This document shows, in pieces, positions 1 through 10,915 of a DNA stretch of 64,000 nt. This stretch comes from Misgurnus anguillicaudatus (lineage: Eukaryota > Chordata > Actinopteri > Cypriniformes > Cobitidae). Numbering within the stretch: the stretch's first letter is position 1; each line of letters begins with the position of its first letter. The notes beneath the pieces are model-generated. The model ran no database searches, was not told the origin of the DNA, and saw only the letters and a list, made by a program, of their open reading frames with translations. The position numbers and the translations under genes are program-made. The stretch is taken from positions 6,242,501-6,306,500 of the forward strand of contig NC_073351.2 of the NCBI RefSeq assembly GCF_027580225.2, in the 5' to 3' direction.

Positions 1-1060
1 TAGCGTACGAACGTTTTGGGAATCGTGCCATAGAGTTAAGAGAGAGGTTAAGGAATAGGTTAAGAACTACTTAGCGATAAGAACGTTTTGGGGAACCGGG
101 CCCAAAGCAGTTGGCAGAGAAACTGTGAAAACAGAAGCTCATGTTACATTGACAGGTTCTGTAGACCCGAGAAGAGATACAACAGTACAGCTTAACTCTT
201 TCGCCGCCATTGATGAGATATCTCGTCATTCAAGAGAAAACACTTCCCCGCCAATGACGAGAATTTCCGTCTTTCCGCAATACCGCTATTATATTCCGCA
301 ACTTTTTAAACCCGGAAGTATTGCCCTATGGCAAGCAGCTGCATGTCCGAGTCTGCTTTAAAGATCGCTCTGAATGGGATCTCTATGAAAAGTCCATCAC
401 AAAATTGGAATTATCTCTGCTTTTTGCTCAAAATATGGTGTTTTTGCAGAAACCTACCCATATTCAAAAGCTGATTATAAAAGAACTACTGAAGGTAGGG
501 TGAAACGTTTTTGTTTTGTTTTTTAAAGCAGAGGGTCTGTTCTTTCATTTGATATATTGTATGTTTATATATTTAAAGAAGAACATTTTCTGGAAGGCAT
601 TAAACTTTTGTGAAAATCATGAAAAACACTGGCGCTGGCTGGCAACTGTTTTTTTAAACGCTGGCGGCGAAAGAGTTAAGACAGATATGCCGTTGGATTT
701 TTGAACGACTATTATGTACTATAAGTGGTGACGTTACTGCCTGCGAGAAAACTGATAATTCTCCAAGTCCCATGTAAACGCAGTTGACTGCATAGCCGGT
801 TTATTGATTTGCATGTAAACACATGAAAACAGTTTTCTATAATAAGCAGATTTTTGATAGTTATCCGCTTATTCTGTGCATGTAAATGTACTCAGTGGCT
901 CTTGTAATTGCAGTTTGACTTTGCTTAATAAACTCCTTGAGTGGAGCTGGAGCTAAACCATGTAAAATTTAAAAACAAGTAAAATATCTGCATATTTGAT
1001 CACATTTTCCCAAGTTAAAAGATTGTATTTAGTTAAAATATTGCATTGATAATACAAATT
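1..1060. repeat. Unassigned repeat-like DNA, no gene
   Basis: Short open frames here show no recognisable protein. Two near-identical stretches (GAACGTTTTGGG at about 9 and 81) form a short direct repeat. Around 770-890 the motif GCATGTAAA(C/T) recurs with CCCATGTAAACGC, as is common in teleost non-autonomous DNA elements. I could not find element ends, so the family is not assigned. Confidence 0.35.
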
Positions 1061-1437
1061 TTACTTTTTATCTAATATTTTTAAAGATTGTTTGTAAAAT
1101 CGTTCTATTGATATTAATGTGGTTTTTTTGGTCTGCACCCAGCTAGTCAGACAATAATTCATATGTGAAAATATCATTGCGTTTACATACAAGTTTGATG
1201 CCTCAATTGTTAAATTATTCCTTATATATCTGAAATTTGCAATATTAAATTTAATTCTGTTACCTACTTTTTGAACTTGTTTTTTGAATGTAAGCTGTGA
1301 ATCTAATATAATACCCAAATATTTATATTCTTGCAATACTTCCAATTTTCTTCCAGCTACTATAACGTGCAGGTCTGGTTCTCTGACTTTGAAAAAAAAC
1401 ATACATACCGTCTTACTAACCTTGAGGTGTAAACATG
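1061..1437 (-). pseudogene. LINE reverse transcriptase C-terminal fragment (jockey/I-type)
   Basis: Read on minus, the frame encodes the post-palm part of a non-LTR reverse transcriptase. The motif YKYLGIILDSQLTFKKQV is the characteristic block after the catalytic YADD. It is followed by a thumb-like helical segment with YVNAMIFSHMNYCLTSW. Coding similarity continues upstream of the first ATG (VSKTVCM) to about 1437 and then meets a stop. The matching palm and finger parts lie at 2277-2876, so about 0.8 kb of unrelated DNA splits this LINE. It is clearly dead. The clade within the jockey/I/Rex group is uncertain. Confidence 0.75.
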
Positions 1438-2276
1438 AATTTCACAGCCATTTAGAAACATTAAAGGTGCCCTTCCTCTGTCATTTTATTGTTTTATACT
1501 GTTATCTGAGGTCTACTCATGACATTTGCATGGTTTTTACATCCAAAAAATAAAAAGCAATAAGTATTAGGACATTTTGTACCCTGTTTTTGAGGCTTGT
1601 TAGAGAAATGATCCGTTTTAATGGGCGGGCCGCATTGATGACTTGGAAGTAAACGCCCACTGCTATGATTGGATAACAGTTTTTCGTAGTCAAATTAACT
1701 TTCAATTTAATCTCATGTGTAATCAGTTTAATGTTAAGTGAGTGTCTTAAGACACTGTGTCTTTCTTACACACACATATTTTATCATAAACCCTTTTGAG
1801 ACACACACGCGTGTCTTTTATTGTAAACCCACGCACAAAAACACACACGTACACGTGTCTTTTATCGTAAACCCTTTCTATGCGCGTGTAGCAGCGTGCG
1901 CACACACAAACACACGTTCTGTCTTCAAATCCAGCGTTCTTCTGAACATCCAAACATGTAGCAACTGTTATGATTCCCTCGTTTAATAGGAATGATGACT
2001 CTCGACAAAAACAATGGCCCGAATACGGTGGGGTTGACGTTTAGCCATCCTTGCTGTAACTTGTTATGAAAACTCAGTGAACTACATGTATTATGTGGGC
2101 GCGGTCTCAAGTTGGAGAGCTCATGAATAGTAATGACCTCGATCAATTCCACGTCACACTGATCAGCTTTTCTAACTGACCTGATTTCTCCGCTTATTTC
2201 TTTTCAATGGCTAGAGTTCACAGAGGAGGTGGAAGTTAATTTTCACATTTACGACACAACACAAACACATATGGAC
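1438..2276. repeat. Insert separating two halves of a LINE; includes a minisatellite
   Basis: This stretch has no reverse-transcriptase similarity and separates two minus-strand LINE parts. At about 1745-1910 there are three diverged units of roughly 60 bp. Each has a CA-rich block followed by TTTAT(C/T)(A/G)TAAACCC. The flanks resemble non-autonomous teleost DNA elements, but I could not identify terminal inverted repeats or a target duplication. The open frames on both strands come from the CA/GT repeat. Confidence 0.5.
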
Positions 2277-2876
2277 CTAACACATATCAAAAATACAAGT
2301 AAAAATGGTTTTATGTGGAAGACCCTCTTTAACCAATGTGGCTGATAATTCTCTTGCAGCTTCAGATTTACTTTTTGCATGCAGATATATAAAGGTATCA
2401 TCGGCATACATTTGACACTTTACTTTAGTTGAACAAACTTTTGGCAAATCATTAATATATAAACTAAATAACAAAGGACCCAGAGTTAAGATTTTATCCA
2501 TGCAATTGACTCTAAAAATTATAATTTAATAGCTTATTAATTAAAACCTTGTGATTTACTGTATCAAATGCTTTCTTAAAATCCAAAAAGACAGCTCCCA
2601 CAACACCACCTTTATCCAAAATATATTTTAGATTTTCTAAAAGGTAGCAGTTTCTGTTGAATGATTTTTTCTAAATCCAAATTGCATAGGATGCAGTGTA
2701 GGTGTAGTATTATTTAAGTGTGTCACAATTTGTTCTGAGATCCATTTTTCCAAAATTTTAGATACTACTGGGAGGATGCTAATTGGTCTATAATTATTAA
2801 CAACCGACTGGTCTCCTGCTTTAAATAATGCTTTGCTTCTTTCTTTGTGAAGAAAGCTAACACTATCAGCAATCCG
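2277..2876 (-). pseudogene. LINE reverse transcriptase finger/palm fragment
   Basis: Minus-strand frames give the RT finger motif NNYRPISILPVVSKILEK (about 2750-2790), the FGFRKNHSTETA block, and the palm with LGPLLFSLYIND followed by the active-site MYADDT (about 2395-2415). Domain order fits one element with the fragment at 1061-1437. Frames are broken between 2500 and 2640, so this is a pseudogene. The 5' half (ORF1, endonuclease) is missing. The break at about 2860-2876 abuts a plus-strand LINE of another type. Confidence 0.75.
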
Positions 2877-3860
2877 TTCTCTGCGCTGCCACCTCTTGCA
2901 CATGCTCAAACTCCTGATGCATGCTCTCTCCCCTCTTTCTCTCTTCTAGTGGAACCAAGTGTTTCCACAATCTTTGTTTCTAACCACCTGACTACCTGCC
3001 CACTAGATCCCATACCCACCCATCTTCTTAAGGCCATTACTCCATTGGTTATCCCTGCTCACCCACATGACCAATTCGTCTCTTTCCACTGGTACTTTCC
3101 CCACAGCTTTTAAAGAGGCCCGGATAACACCATTGCTGAAGAAACCCACAATTAATCCTGCAATGTTAGAAAACTACAGACTGGTATCTCTCAATGCCTT
3201 CATTGCCAAGAATCTTGAGCATGTGGTTTTAGACCAGCTCTCCTCCTTCTTCACACAAAATAACCTCCTAGACAGCAACCAGTCTGGTTTCAAGAGCGGT
3301 CACTACACTGAAACTGCGCTGCTCTCAGTCATGGAAGCTAAGGCAGACAAGGGCAAATAATTTGTACTGATCCTACTGGATCTATCTGCCACTGTTGACA
3401 TGTTAATCCCCACATCCTCCATTCGGCCTTCAAGGCTATGGTTGTCTCTGGCATGGCGCTACTATGGTTCGGGTCTTACCTCTCAGGGAGGTCATTTTTA
3501 GAGTATCCTGGAGAGCTGATGTCTCTGAACCCCAACGTCTCAATACCGGGGTACCTCAAGGCTCAGTGCTTGGACCACAGCTCTTTTTTATGACATTGAC
3601 ATGACATTCCTGGGTTCTATCATTCGAAAAACATGGCTTTTCCTACCTCTGCTATGCCTCTCTGGATGAAGGATTATAATCTCCAGCTGAACTTCGCAAA
3701 GACAAAATTGCTTGTCATATCATCTGGCCCTAAGATTCATCACAATCTTTTGATTTAACTTGGTTCTTTGACCATTATGCCTTTCAGGACAGCCAGAAAC
3801 CTAGGTTTGTTCATTGATGGTCAGCTTAGTATCACAGAGCATGTTGCCAGCACCGCAATG
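2877..3860 (+). pseudogene. L2-type LINE reverse transcriptase pseudogene
   Basis: Plus-strand frames show TTCPLDPIPTHLLKAITP, then TGTFPTAFKEARITPLLKKP, ENYRLVSLNAFIAKNLEHVV and NQSGFKSGHYTETALLSV, the RT finger blocks typical of teleost L2-like LINEs. Further down, with frameshifts, come LILLDLSAT, HGFSYLCYA (the YADD region, decayed) and NLQLNFAKTKLLV, then RNLGLFIDGQLSITEHVAS. It is 5' truncated (no endonuclease) and loses frame repeatedly after 3360. It abuts an oppositely oriented LINE on its left. Confidence 0.75.
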
Positions 3861-5580
3861 TACGGTAGTGATGCGCGGTTGGCGGTTACAGCCGCGGATA
3901 AACCGCGGATCTGGCGGATGACGTGACGAAAAATAATATTTTAATTAAATTCGAGCGGGTGGCGGATTGACAGCTTGTTATTAGCTGTGTCCTTCTAAGC
4001 ATGTGACCTTAAAAGGTGAGCACTCTGTCTTTCAAAGTGGCAGCCTCAGAAGTTCACGAAGAGAACTGAAATGAGACACTCTAGCCTTCTGAGAACCCAT
4101 TATTTGCGTCACCTGTTGCACGCGCCCCCAGTAGTGCCCACTGCGCCTGTCAGCAAAAAAACAGCGGAGACATTTCTGACTTATTAAAATAAATATGTAA
4201 TCAGAAAAATATTAATTTATTTGAGAAAATATGACACATTGATGTAGATTAAACTATTCAACAGTATATCAAATTAATCAACCTTAGAAATATACACAAC
4301 ATAAACAGAATAATATTAACACAAAACATAACTTATAATACTAAAACAGTGACAAGAAAAAGTTTTCTAATAAATACACACTTTTATTTAACCCATTTCA
4401 GCCCACCGGCAACTATAGTTGTGCATAGATGTCATTTTCCTTTTTTTAAGAATTTTTTAGATGTTATCTATGTTTTATTTCTCAATGACATGCAAGCTAA
4501 CAACCAAATAAAGGATTAAAAAAAAGGTATTTATCTCCTTCCTGTCACAAGAGGCTGTAACTTCTTACCTCTTCTTCCAAGACACATGGCGAAGGCAAAC
4601 CCTCTCAAAGAAAGGTAATTTTCATTTTACTAACAAGTATTTTTGGTTGACATTTATATATCTACATAATCATGAAGGTCTCTAGAGTCATCCAAACAAA
4701 ACAAATCTTACAAGAGATGTAGGCCTATAGTTTTTTTTTATAGCCTACTTAGTCAAAAGTCCCAGTGGGCAAATGCCTTGTAAGTAGCTACATATATCAT
4801 GGGGAAATGGGGTATACTGTGTTAATAGGTTAATAATCAAGGTTATTGGTCTTTTTTAGTGTTTTTTCTTTCATAATATCATACCTAAAACCCTTTAACT
4901 AACATCTCTACTGTCCATTAGACCTTAATTTAATAGGGAATAAAATCCATTCATACAGGTCATTTAAAGAGGGAGACAGAGATCTCCTCTCCTTCCAAAG
5001 ACTGGTTGCCCATTTTATTGATTTATTTTCATATTATTTTCATTAAACGACAACTCAGGTGAAAAATGAACCTAGGGGTAATTAACACATGGTTACCGAG
5101 TAGATCGTTCTCTGGGATGCGTTTTCATGATAATCGAATGTAAAGAGTTTTTTATCAATAAAAACAGATTAGCATATAGCGCTAGTATATGGGGCAAAGA
5201 GTAAGTACAAGTAAATCGCTAGTTAATACCACTAACAAGGCTCAAAATAGCCTCACACTACCACAGTAGCACAATGAGGGTCCTTGCATGCAAACCGAAG
5301 CATTGAGAACTTTGTAAGTGTACAAACAGTTTAATAAGAAGCTACTTTATAAAGACAGCACATTACACGTATTCAGACAGCAGACATTTTGAAAAACAGA
5401 CTTGACAAGTCGAGCCACGAACGATGTGCTAAGTGATATGAACTAAGTGATATGAACTGACTTGGAGCTGACATATGGTCCGTTGTTTCTGGAAGAAAGC
5501 ACTGAATGCAACAGAGAAAATAAATAAATAAAAATAATAATAAAAAAACTCTGAACAAGTCACAGTTGATATCACTTAGC
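3861..5580. repeat. Decayed DNA-transposon remnants, no gene
   Basis: At 3866 a hAT-like start (TAGTGATGCGCGG) is followed by GC-rich CCGCGGAT inverted motifs. The stretch 3985-4260 is recognisably the same repeat as 10230-10500 (shared GAAGAGAACTGAAATGAGAC and CAGCGGAGAC blocks). At 4388 TTAACCC precedes GCCCACCGGCAACTATAGTT, which recurs at 9049; this looks like a piggyBac-like terminus, but no partner end was found. The rest is AT-rich with nothing recognisable. Confidence 0.45.
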
Positions 5581-5582
5581 AC

Positions 5583-5775
5583 GCGTTCAGAAATCTAAAC
5601 TTAAGACATTCTTCTTTAACAAAGCATTCACATAAAATGTCCAGTAATTGTACTTATCCCGCAATAGTTATTTTGTCCAGAACAAAGCACTCACATACCT
5701 CATATGGGTTATATACTATTGCCGCAATAGGTAGCCTGTCTGGAACCGAGCGTTTTTAAACCACAATACTGTATT
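5583..5775 (+). pseudogene. 3'-end fragment of L2-like LINE (plus copy)
   Basis: The sequence matches, in opposite orientation, the C-terminal/3' UTR junction of the minus-strand LINE at 6700-6860 (shared AAGACATTCTTCTTTAAC, ACAAAGCACTCACATACC and CTGTCTGGAACCGAGC). It is therefore an independent plus-strand piece of the same LINE family, joined near 5776 to the inverted copy. Confidence 0.6.
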
Positions 5776-6831
5776 CAATTCAATGCAATTCAATTTTATT
5801 TATACACTGCATAATAAATTCCGTAGAAATTTGCAGCTGGGTTGCCGGTAACTTACCGTAGATTTAAATTTATGTTTTTTACTGGCAACATTTTGTTCAA
5901 AGTTAAATGAACATTAAACATTTACAAGTCTTTGTCTTTACAGGGTAAAACTAAAAAAAAAAAAAATCAAGCAAAACATTCTGAAAAAAAATTTGAAGCA
6001 AAAACAGAAAAAGGTTAATGATGATTTCTGGTTCCCAGAATGCTTTGCATGATTCTGTTATTGTATAGTTTTATTTTGTAAAGATAAAGACTTGTTAATA
6101 TTTCAAATTTATTTAACTTTGAATAAACTCTTGCCATTAAATAACAAATTTAAATCTACGGTAAATTACCGGCAACCCAGCTGCAATAACATTGTAATTT
6201 CTACAGATTTTTTTACAGTGTATAGCGCTATTTACAATAGTTAATTGTTTCAAAGCAGCTTTACATTAATAGATGTATGAAAAGCATAGAAAAACGAGCA
6301 TAGTAAAAATGTAACGTATACAGTAAAGTAGTAAGTTAAGCCAAAGGTGGCGGACTCTCCAGGGGATGAAAAAACTCCCTAGGAGAAAAACCCTCCTGGC
6401 TAATACCTCCTAGGAGGGAAAAAACCCTTAAGAGAGATACATATATATTTATATATATAAATACTATCAGGGTATGAGGGCGGGTAAGCGAATTAAACTG
6501 GGTCCGCCGGTGGTCGCTGGTCGGGCATCGGATTGGCGTCTCTTGGGGGGACGGTCGGTGGATCGGCGGTGTGATGGCCTTCACGGTTGCAGGGGCTGGG
6601 TCTGTTTGGATCATTGTCCCCGGGGTCGGGGACGGGAGAGGGAGAGAGAAACAGAATCCTATTAGTGTAGGGGCTGTTCACATGTAATGCAAGTGTCATA
6701 CAGTATAGTGGTTTAAGTCAGCTCGGTTCCAGACAGGCTAACTATTGCGGCATAAGTATATTACCCAATATGAGGTATGTGAGTGCTTTGTTCTAGACAA
6801 ATTAACGGTATAAGTACATTTACTGGACATT
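5776..6831 (-). repeat. 3' UTR and tail of minus-strand L2-like LINE
   Basis: The minus-strand 3' region of the LINE at 6832-8343 runs down to the AATTCAATTTTATTTATA-type tail near 5776-5805. The part 6340-6700 matches the plus copy at 8344-8700 in inverted orientation, including the spurious frames MTLALH...RILFLSP on both copies. The MITE at 5806-6222 sits inside it. Confidence 0.65.
5806..6222. mobile_element. TIR MITE in LINE tail
   Basis: The element starts CACTGCATAA and ends TTTACAGTG. Its arms carry GCAGCTGGGTTGCCGGTAA and, inverted, TTACCGGCAACCCAGCTGC. It interrupts the LINE 3' tail exactly between TTTATTTA and GCGCTATTTACAA, and the short duplication TA (or TATA) flanks it. It is non-autonomous with an AT-rich core and no coding content. 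TA duplication would fit a Tc1/mariner-like or related mobiliser; the family is not certain. Confidence 0.7.
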
Positions 6832-7161
6832 TTATGTGAATGCTTTGTTAAAGAAGAATGTCTTAAGTTTAGTTTTAAATTGATCGACTGTGTCTGATAC
6901 TCGAACATTATTTGGTAAATCATTCCAGAGCTTAGGGGCTAAGTAGGAAAAGGATCTACCACCTTTAGATACTTTTGATATTCTAGGGATAATTAAGCGG
7001 CCAGAATTTTGTGATCGCAGTGTACGTGATGGATTGTATTCGGACAGTAATTCTTTAAAGGGGACAGAGAATGAAAAAAACATTTTTATCTTGTCTTTGT
7101 TGAATAATGGTAGTCTACCCGCATTCACAAACATACAAAAAGTGCTAAACATGCTAAACAT
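6832..7161 (-). pseudogene. LINE ORF2 C-terminus
   Basis: The minus frame ends with LWNDLPNNVRVSDTVDQFK and FFNKAFT, the conserved C-terminal block of L2-like LINE ORF2 proteins, preceded by a YNPSRTLRSQNSGRLIIPR stretch. The upstream RT part is at 7692-8343, separated by a 0.5-kb insert. Nested repeats make this a dead copy. Confidence 0.7.
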
Positions 7162-7691
7162 CTCAGTCTCATAGAAATTCCTCTTTTAGAAATGTCATCC
7201 AGAAAACAGACCAATCTGAAAAACTGATGCTTATGACATCACCGGCATCTAACTGCCCTTTGTTGTGTCTTGTAGTATTAAGCACGACCAGAATACTCTT
7301 TTCACGCTCTTTCTTTTATTACTCTAACACATCACTGCATCTCAACACATGTCACATGGAATACACACACTTCTTCTACTCCTCAGCAACACCTCCATAC
7401 CAAAACATTACACTGCCACCTTGTGGCTAACTAAGAACACCACACCCTTCCACTTTAAAATACTTGGCTACATTTTTTGAGTGGCAGCAAAGTCAGCCAA
7501 TCAGTAATGAGATTGCAAGTTAAGCCAGTAGAGGGAGCCAAATAGGTGCAAAACCACTTGTTTAAAATCCCCCACCCTAATAGAGCTATCTGGGAGAGGT
7601 TTTTAGGAAGCTTCTAAGGCATTACAGACCCAAACAAAAATGTTTTTGTCTACATGTCACATCACAGAACAAGGATAAATACTCTGTTCAA
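7162..7691. repeat. Insert inside LINE ORF2
   Basis: These 530 bp interrupt the LINE coding region between the PSYIKG motif and the YNPSRTLRS motif. The stretch has no coding similarity. It contains CACTGCCACCTTGTGGCTAA and GCCAGTAGAGGGAGCCA, as seen in teleost short interspersed or non-autonomous elements. Boundaries are approximate and the family is unassigned. Confidence 0.5.
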
Positions 7692-8343
7692 TCATTCTAT
7701 GTCACCTTTAATATACGAGGGTGCTAGGCCATTTAAGGCTTTGTAGGTGATTAGTAATATTTTTAATTGTATGCGATATGTAACTGCCAGCCAGTGTAAA
7801 GATGTCAGAATTGGACTTATGTGGTCATACTTTTTTGTTCGAGTAAGCACTCTTGCGGCTGCGTTTTGAACCAGCTGTAACTTGTTTACTTGATTTGCGT
7901 GACATCTCCCGAGTAACAAATTACAATAGTCTATTCTAGAGGTCATAAAAGCGTGCATAAGCTTTTCTGCATCTGATGCAGACAGCATATGACGTATTTT
8001 CGAGATATTTCTAAGATGGAAGAATGCTGTGCGGCAGACATTGGAGATATGACTATCGAAAGATAGATTGCTGTGGAACATCACGCCTAAGTTCTTAACA
8101 GAGGAAGATGGCACCACCGTGCAGCCATCTATGGGCAACTTGTAATCTGACATATTATGTTTGGACCGATATGGTTCAATAATAAGTATTTCTGTCTTAC
8201 TGGAGTTTAGCATAAGAAAGATATGTGCCATCCAGTCCCTAATATCACTAATACAGTCTGTTAGCTTAGAAAACTGGTAGGTTTTGCTAGGATGCGACGA
8301 GATGTAAAGCTAGGTATCATCCGCATAGCAGTGAAAACTTATG
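7692..8343 (-). pseudogene. LINE reverse transcriptase palm/thumb pseudogene
   Basis: The frame encodes SSSVKNLGVMFHSNLSFD, then FHLRNISKIRHMLSASDAEK, ...SRIDYCNLLLGRC and LQLVQNAAARVLTRTKKYD, all hallmark blocks of L2-like LINE ORF2 after the active site. Just upstream (8231-8343, minus) HCYADDT is followed at once by a stop codon, so the catalytic motif is visible but the frame is broken. The copy ends abruptly at 8343, where a plus-strand 3' UTR copy begins. Confidence 0.8.
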
Positions 8344-8885
8344 TATGACACTTGCGTTACATGCGATTGGCCCCTACGCTAATAGAATTCTGTTTCTGTC
8401 TCCCTGTCTCGTCCTCGACCCAGAGGACAATGGGACAAACAGACCCATTTCCTGTTGCTGTGAAGGTCATCACACCAGTGATCTACTGGCTGTCCTTCAA
8501 CGTGATGCCCAGCCCATGCGCGACCAACGACCACCGGCTAAACCAGTTTAATCCGCTTACCCGCTTCCTATCCCTACCCTGTTTATAAATATAAATATAT
8601 ATTCATTTCTCCCAAGGGTTTTTGTCCTTCTAGGAGTTTTTCCCACTGGGTTTTCTCCTAGGGGGTTTTTCGTCCCCGGAAGAGTCAGCCAACTTTGGCT
8701 TAACTTAGCACTTTACTGTATACGTTGTACGGTTTATCCTTAGCCCCTATATTCTATTTCTTATATTATCTATTGATTTTCTGTGTTCTTCCCTACATCT
8801 ACTCATGTAAAGCTGCTTTGCAACAATTAACAATTGTGAAATGCGTTATAAAAATAAAATTGAATTGAATTAAACAAGAGATTAT
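8344..8885 (+). repeat. L2-like LINE 3' UTR copy (plus strand)
   Basis: This stretch repeats, in the opposite direction, the 3' UTR at 5776-6700. It ends with a polyadenylation-like AAAATAAAATTGAATTGAATT tail at about 8853-8875, typical of these LINEs. It contains only the 3' UTR and no RT. It forms a head-to-head junction with the minus copy at 8343/8344. Confidence 0.65.
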
Positions 8886-9096
8886 AAGCTAGATGCATTT
8901 TTTTGTGGGGGGGTTGCATCGAATGTTCTTTGACTGTTATACATAATAAATGTGTTTATGAATAAAGGTTGATCTGTTGAAAGCCGTTATTTTGAGTAAG
9001 ATGCCAAATGTATTCAAATTTGACATTGAAGGGTGCATACAACCTTTTTGCCCACCGGCAACTATAGTTTCCACACATTCAAATACGATTTTCAAA
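8886..9096. other. Spacer with piggyBac-like motif
   Basis: I see no gene. The motif GCCCACCGGCAACTATAGTT at 9049 also occurs at 4397 next to TTAACCC; it is a possible piggyBac-type terminus. A G7 run lies near 8910. Confidence 0.3.
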
Positions 9097-9513
9097 TAAA
9101 ATTAAAACTGCAAGCAGTGATGGAAGGGCCCTCGCACACCTGACACCGCCACGCCGTGGCATGAGAAGAATTAAAGGGAACAGTAGTAAATAGGCATTTA
9201 AGCATGTAAACATAGGTGAACCAATTAAAAGTGTAGTATAATGTGCCACATTTCCTGTTGCTAATTACAAATGACAGCGAGGTAGCATCGTGTAAGATAG
9301 CATGAGAGAGAGAGAGTGAGTGAGCGAGTGTGTGTGTGTATGAGTGACTACATGTAAATATTGGCACGTAGATGTGTTCTGTCCAGGACTCTTATCAATC
9401 ATGTGAAGTTTGGGACAAATCCGACATTGCATTATCATTGTAAACATGTTACTTCCTGTTACCAGCTGGTGGCGCTATGACCGTAACTGACTATTGGCAT
9501 CATAAGTGACTAT

Positions 9514-10915
9514 CAGTGATGGGAGTAACGCGTTACTGTAACTCCACTATTTTTTTAAATCAAGTAACGCAATTACAATTACTGAAATTTAAATGAGTTC
9601 GTTACGCGCGTTACTCTATTTTGTAAAAAATAGACAAGACATATCTGACGTCGCAGGACTGTAGTTGGCGGCGCAATGATTCATTACACTTCATCATAGC
9701 TGACAGTGCATATAGAATGAACATGAAAAATCTAAACGGGACAACATACCTTTGTTTAAAAATTGTGCGCAAGTCATAATCCATCCGGTCTCATGTTTGT
9801 AAATTATCTTCACCAAGCAATCGCAGTATGACATCAACTTGCATTTGTAGTCCACAAAGGTAATAAATCTAAGAAATGATCATATATTCTTAGATGTTTA
9901 CATCGGCTTCATGGAAGAGAATGATCCGCAATTGTTGTTTCCACTAAAATATTCACACTGCGGTGTACACCCGTGTTAAAACTCCATAGTATGTGTGAGC
10001 TCGCTTTTAGTTTTAGTTTCAGTCTCTCCGTATCCGAACAAAAAATCCACTCGCTCTGTGTCCATCTGACAAAACAATCCACTCGCTCTGTGTTCGTCCG
10101 ACAAAACAATCCACGTAGCCTACTCCGTTTTCTGAATAAATATCTTCCTTTAATCCTGTGTATCATTTAAATCCAACAGAAAACAAACAATATATGACCA
10201 AAGAGCGCAGTCCCTGTGGCAAGCTTCACAAGCTGTGTTCCAATTCAAGTGCTGCACCCTACTAAGCATGCAATAAAAGGTGAGCACTTGCCCATTCAAG
10301 GCGCTCAGAAGTTCGCGAAGAGAACTGAAATGAGACGGTCTAACCTTCGGAGGACCCATAATTTGCCTCATCTGCTGCACACGCATCGTGCCTGTCAGCA
10401 GGACACAGCGGAGACGTTTCTAACTTATTAAAATAAATATGAAATCAGAAAAATTATAATTTATTTTAGAAAATTTGACATGTTGACACAATTGTCTCCA
10501 AATTTTTAAAGAGACACTACACAATTTTAACACATTTTATATTTTTGTAAACATGCAGAATATTTGTCTAAATGGTCTAAATGATATACATAAATAAACT
10601 AAGTTTAAATATTAAGATAATTTCTAACAAAAATATTCAAAGGTTGAATCTAAAGCAAAATAGGCTCCTACAGTATGTGATATATTAGAGTCTTACGTGT
10701 AAAATAGCCCGTCCATATCATTTTACTGTTTGACTGTTCAGTACTGTTCATATTTACATTTAAAAAGCAAACATAAAAGTAACTTAAAAGTTACTTTTCT
10801 AAGTAACTAATTACTTTTGATATACAGTAACCGGTAGAGTAATTCAGTTACTTTTAAAAGAAGTAATTAGTAACTGTAACTAATTACTAATTTTTTAGTA
10901 ACTTGCCCAACACTG
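9514..10915. mobile_element. hAT element with perfect 8-bp TSD
   Basis: The termini are CAGTGATGGGAGTAACGCG and, inverted, GCCCAACACTG; the subterminal regions are rich in AGTAACT/AGTTACT repeats. The 8-bp target duplication GTGACTAT is perfect (9506-9513 and 10916-10923). Removing the element restores one 133-bp array unit, so the insertion postdates the array. No transposase is visible (1402 bp). Its middle (10230-10500) shares sequence with 3985-4260 and begins with AGCTGTGTTCCAATTCAA, so another decayed element is probably nested in it. Confidence 0.9.

Noticed and set aside
125..704. Three short plus ORFs at the window start
   Set aside because: No recognisable motif, and the surrounding sequence is repeat-like.
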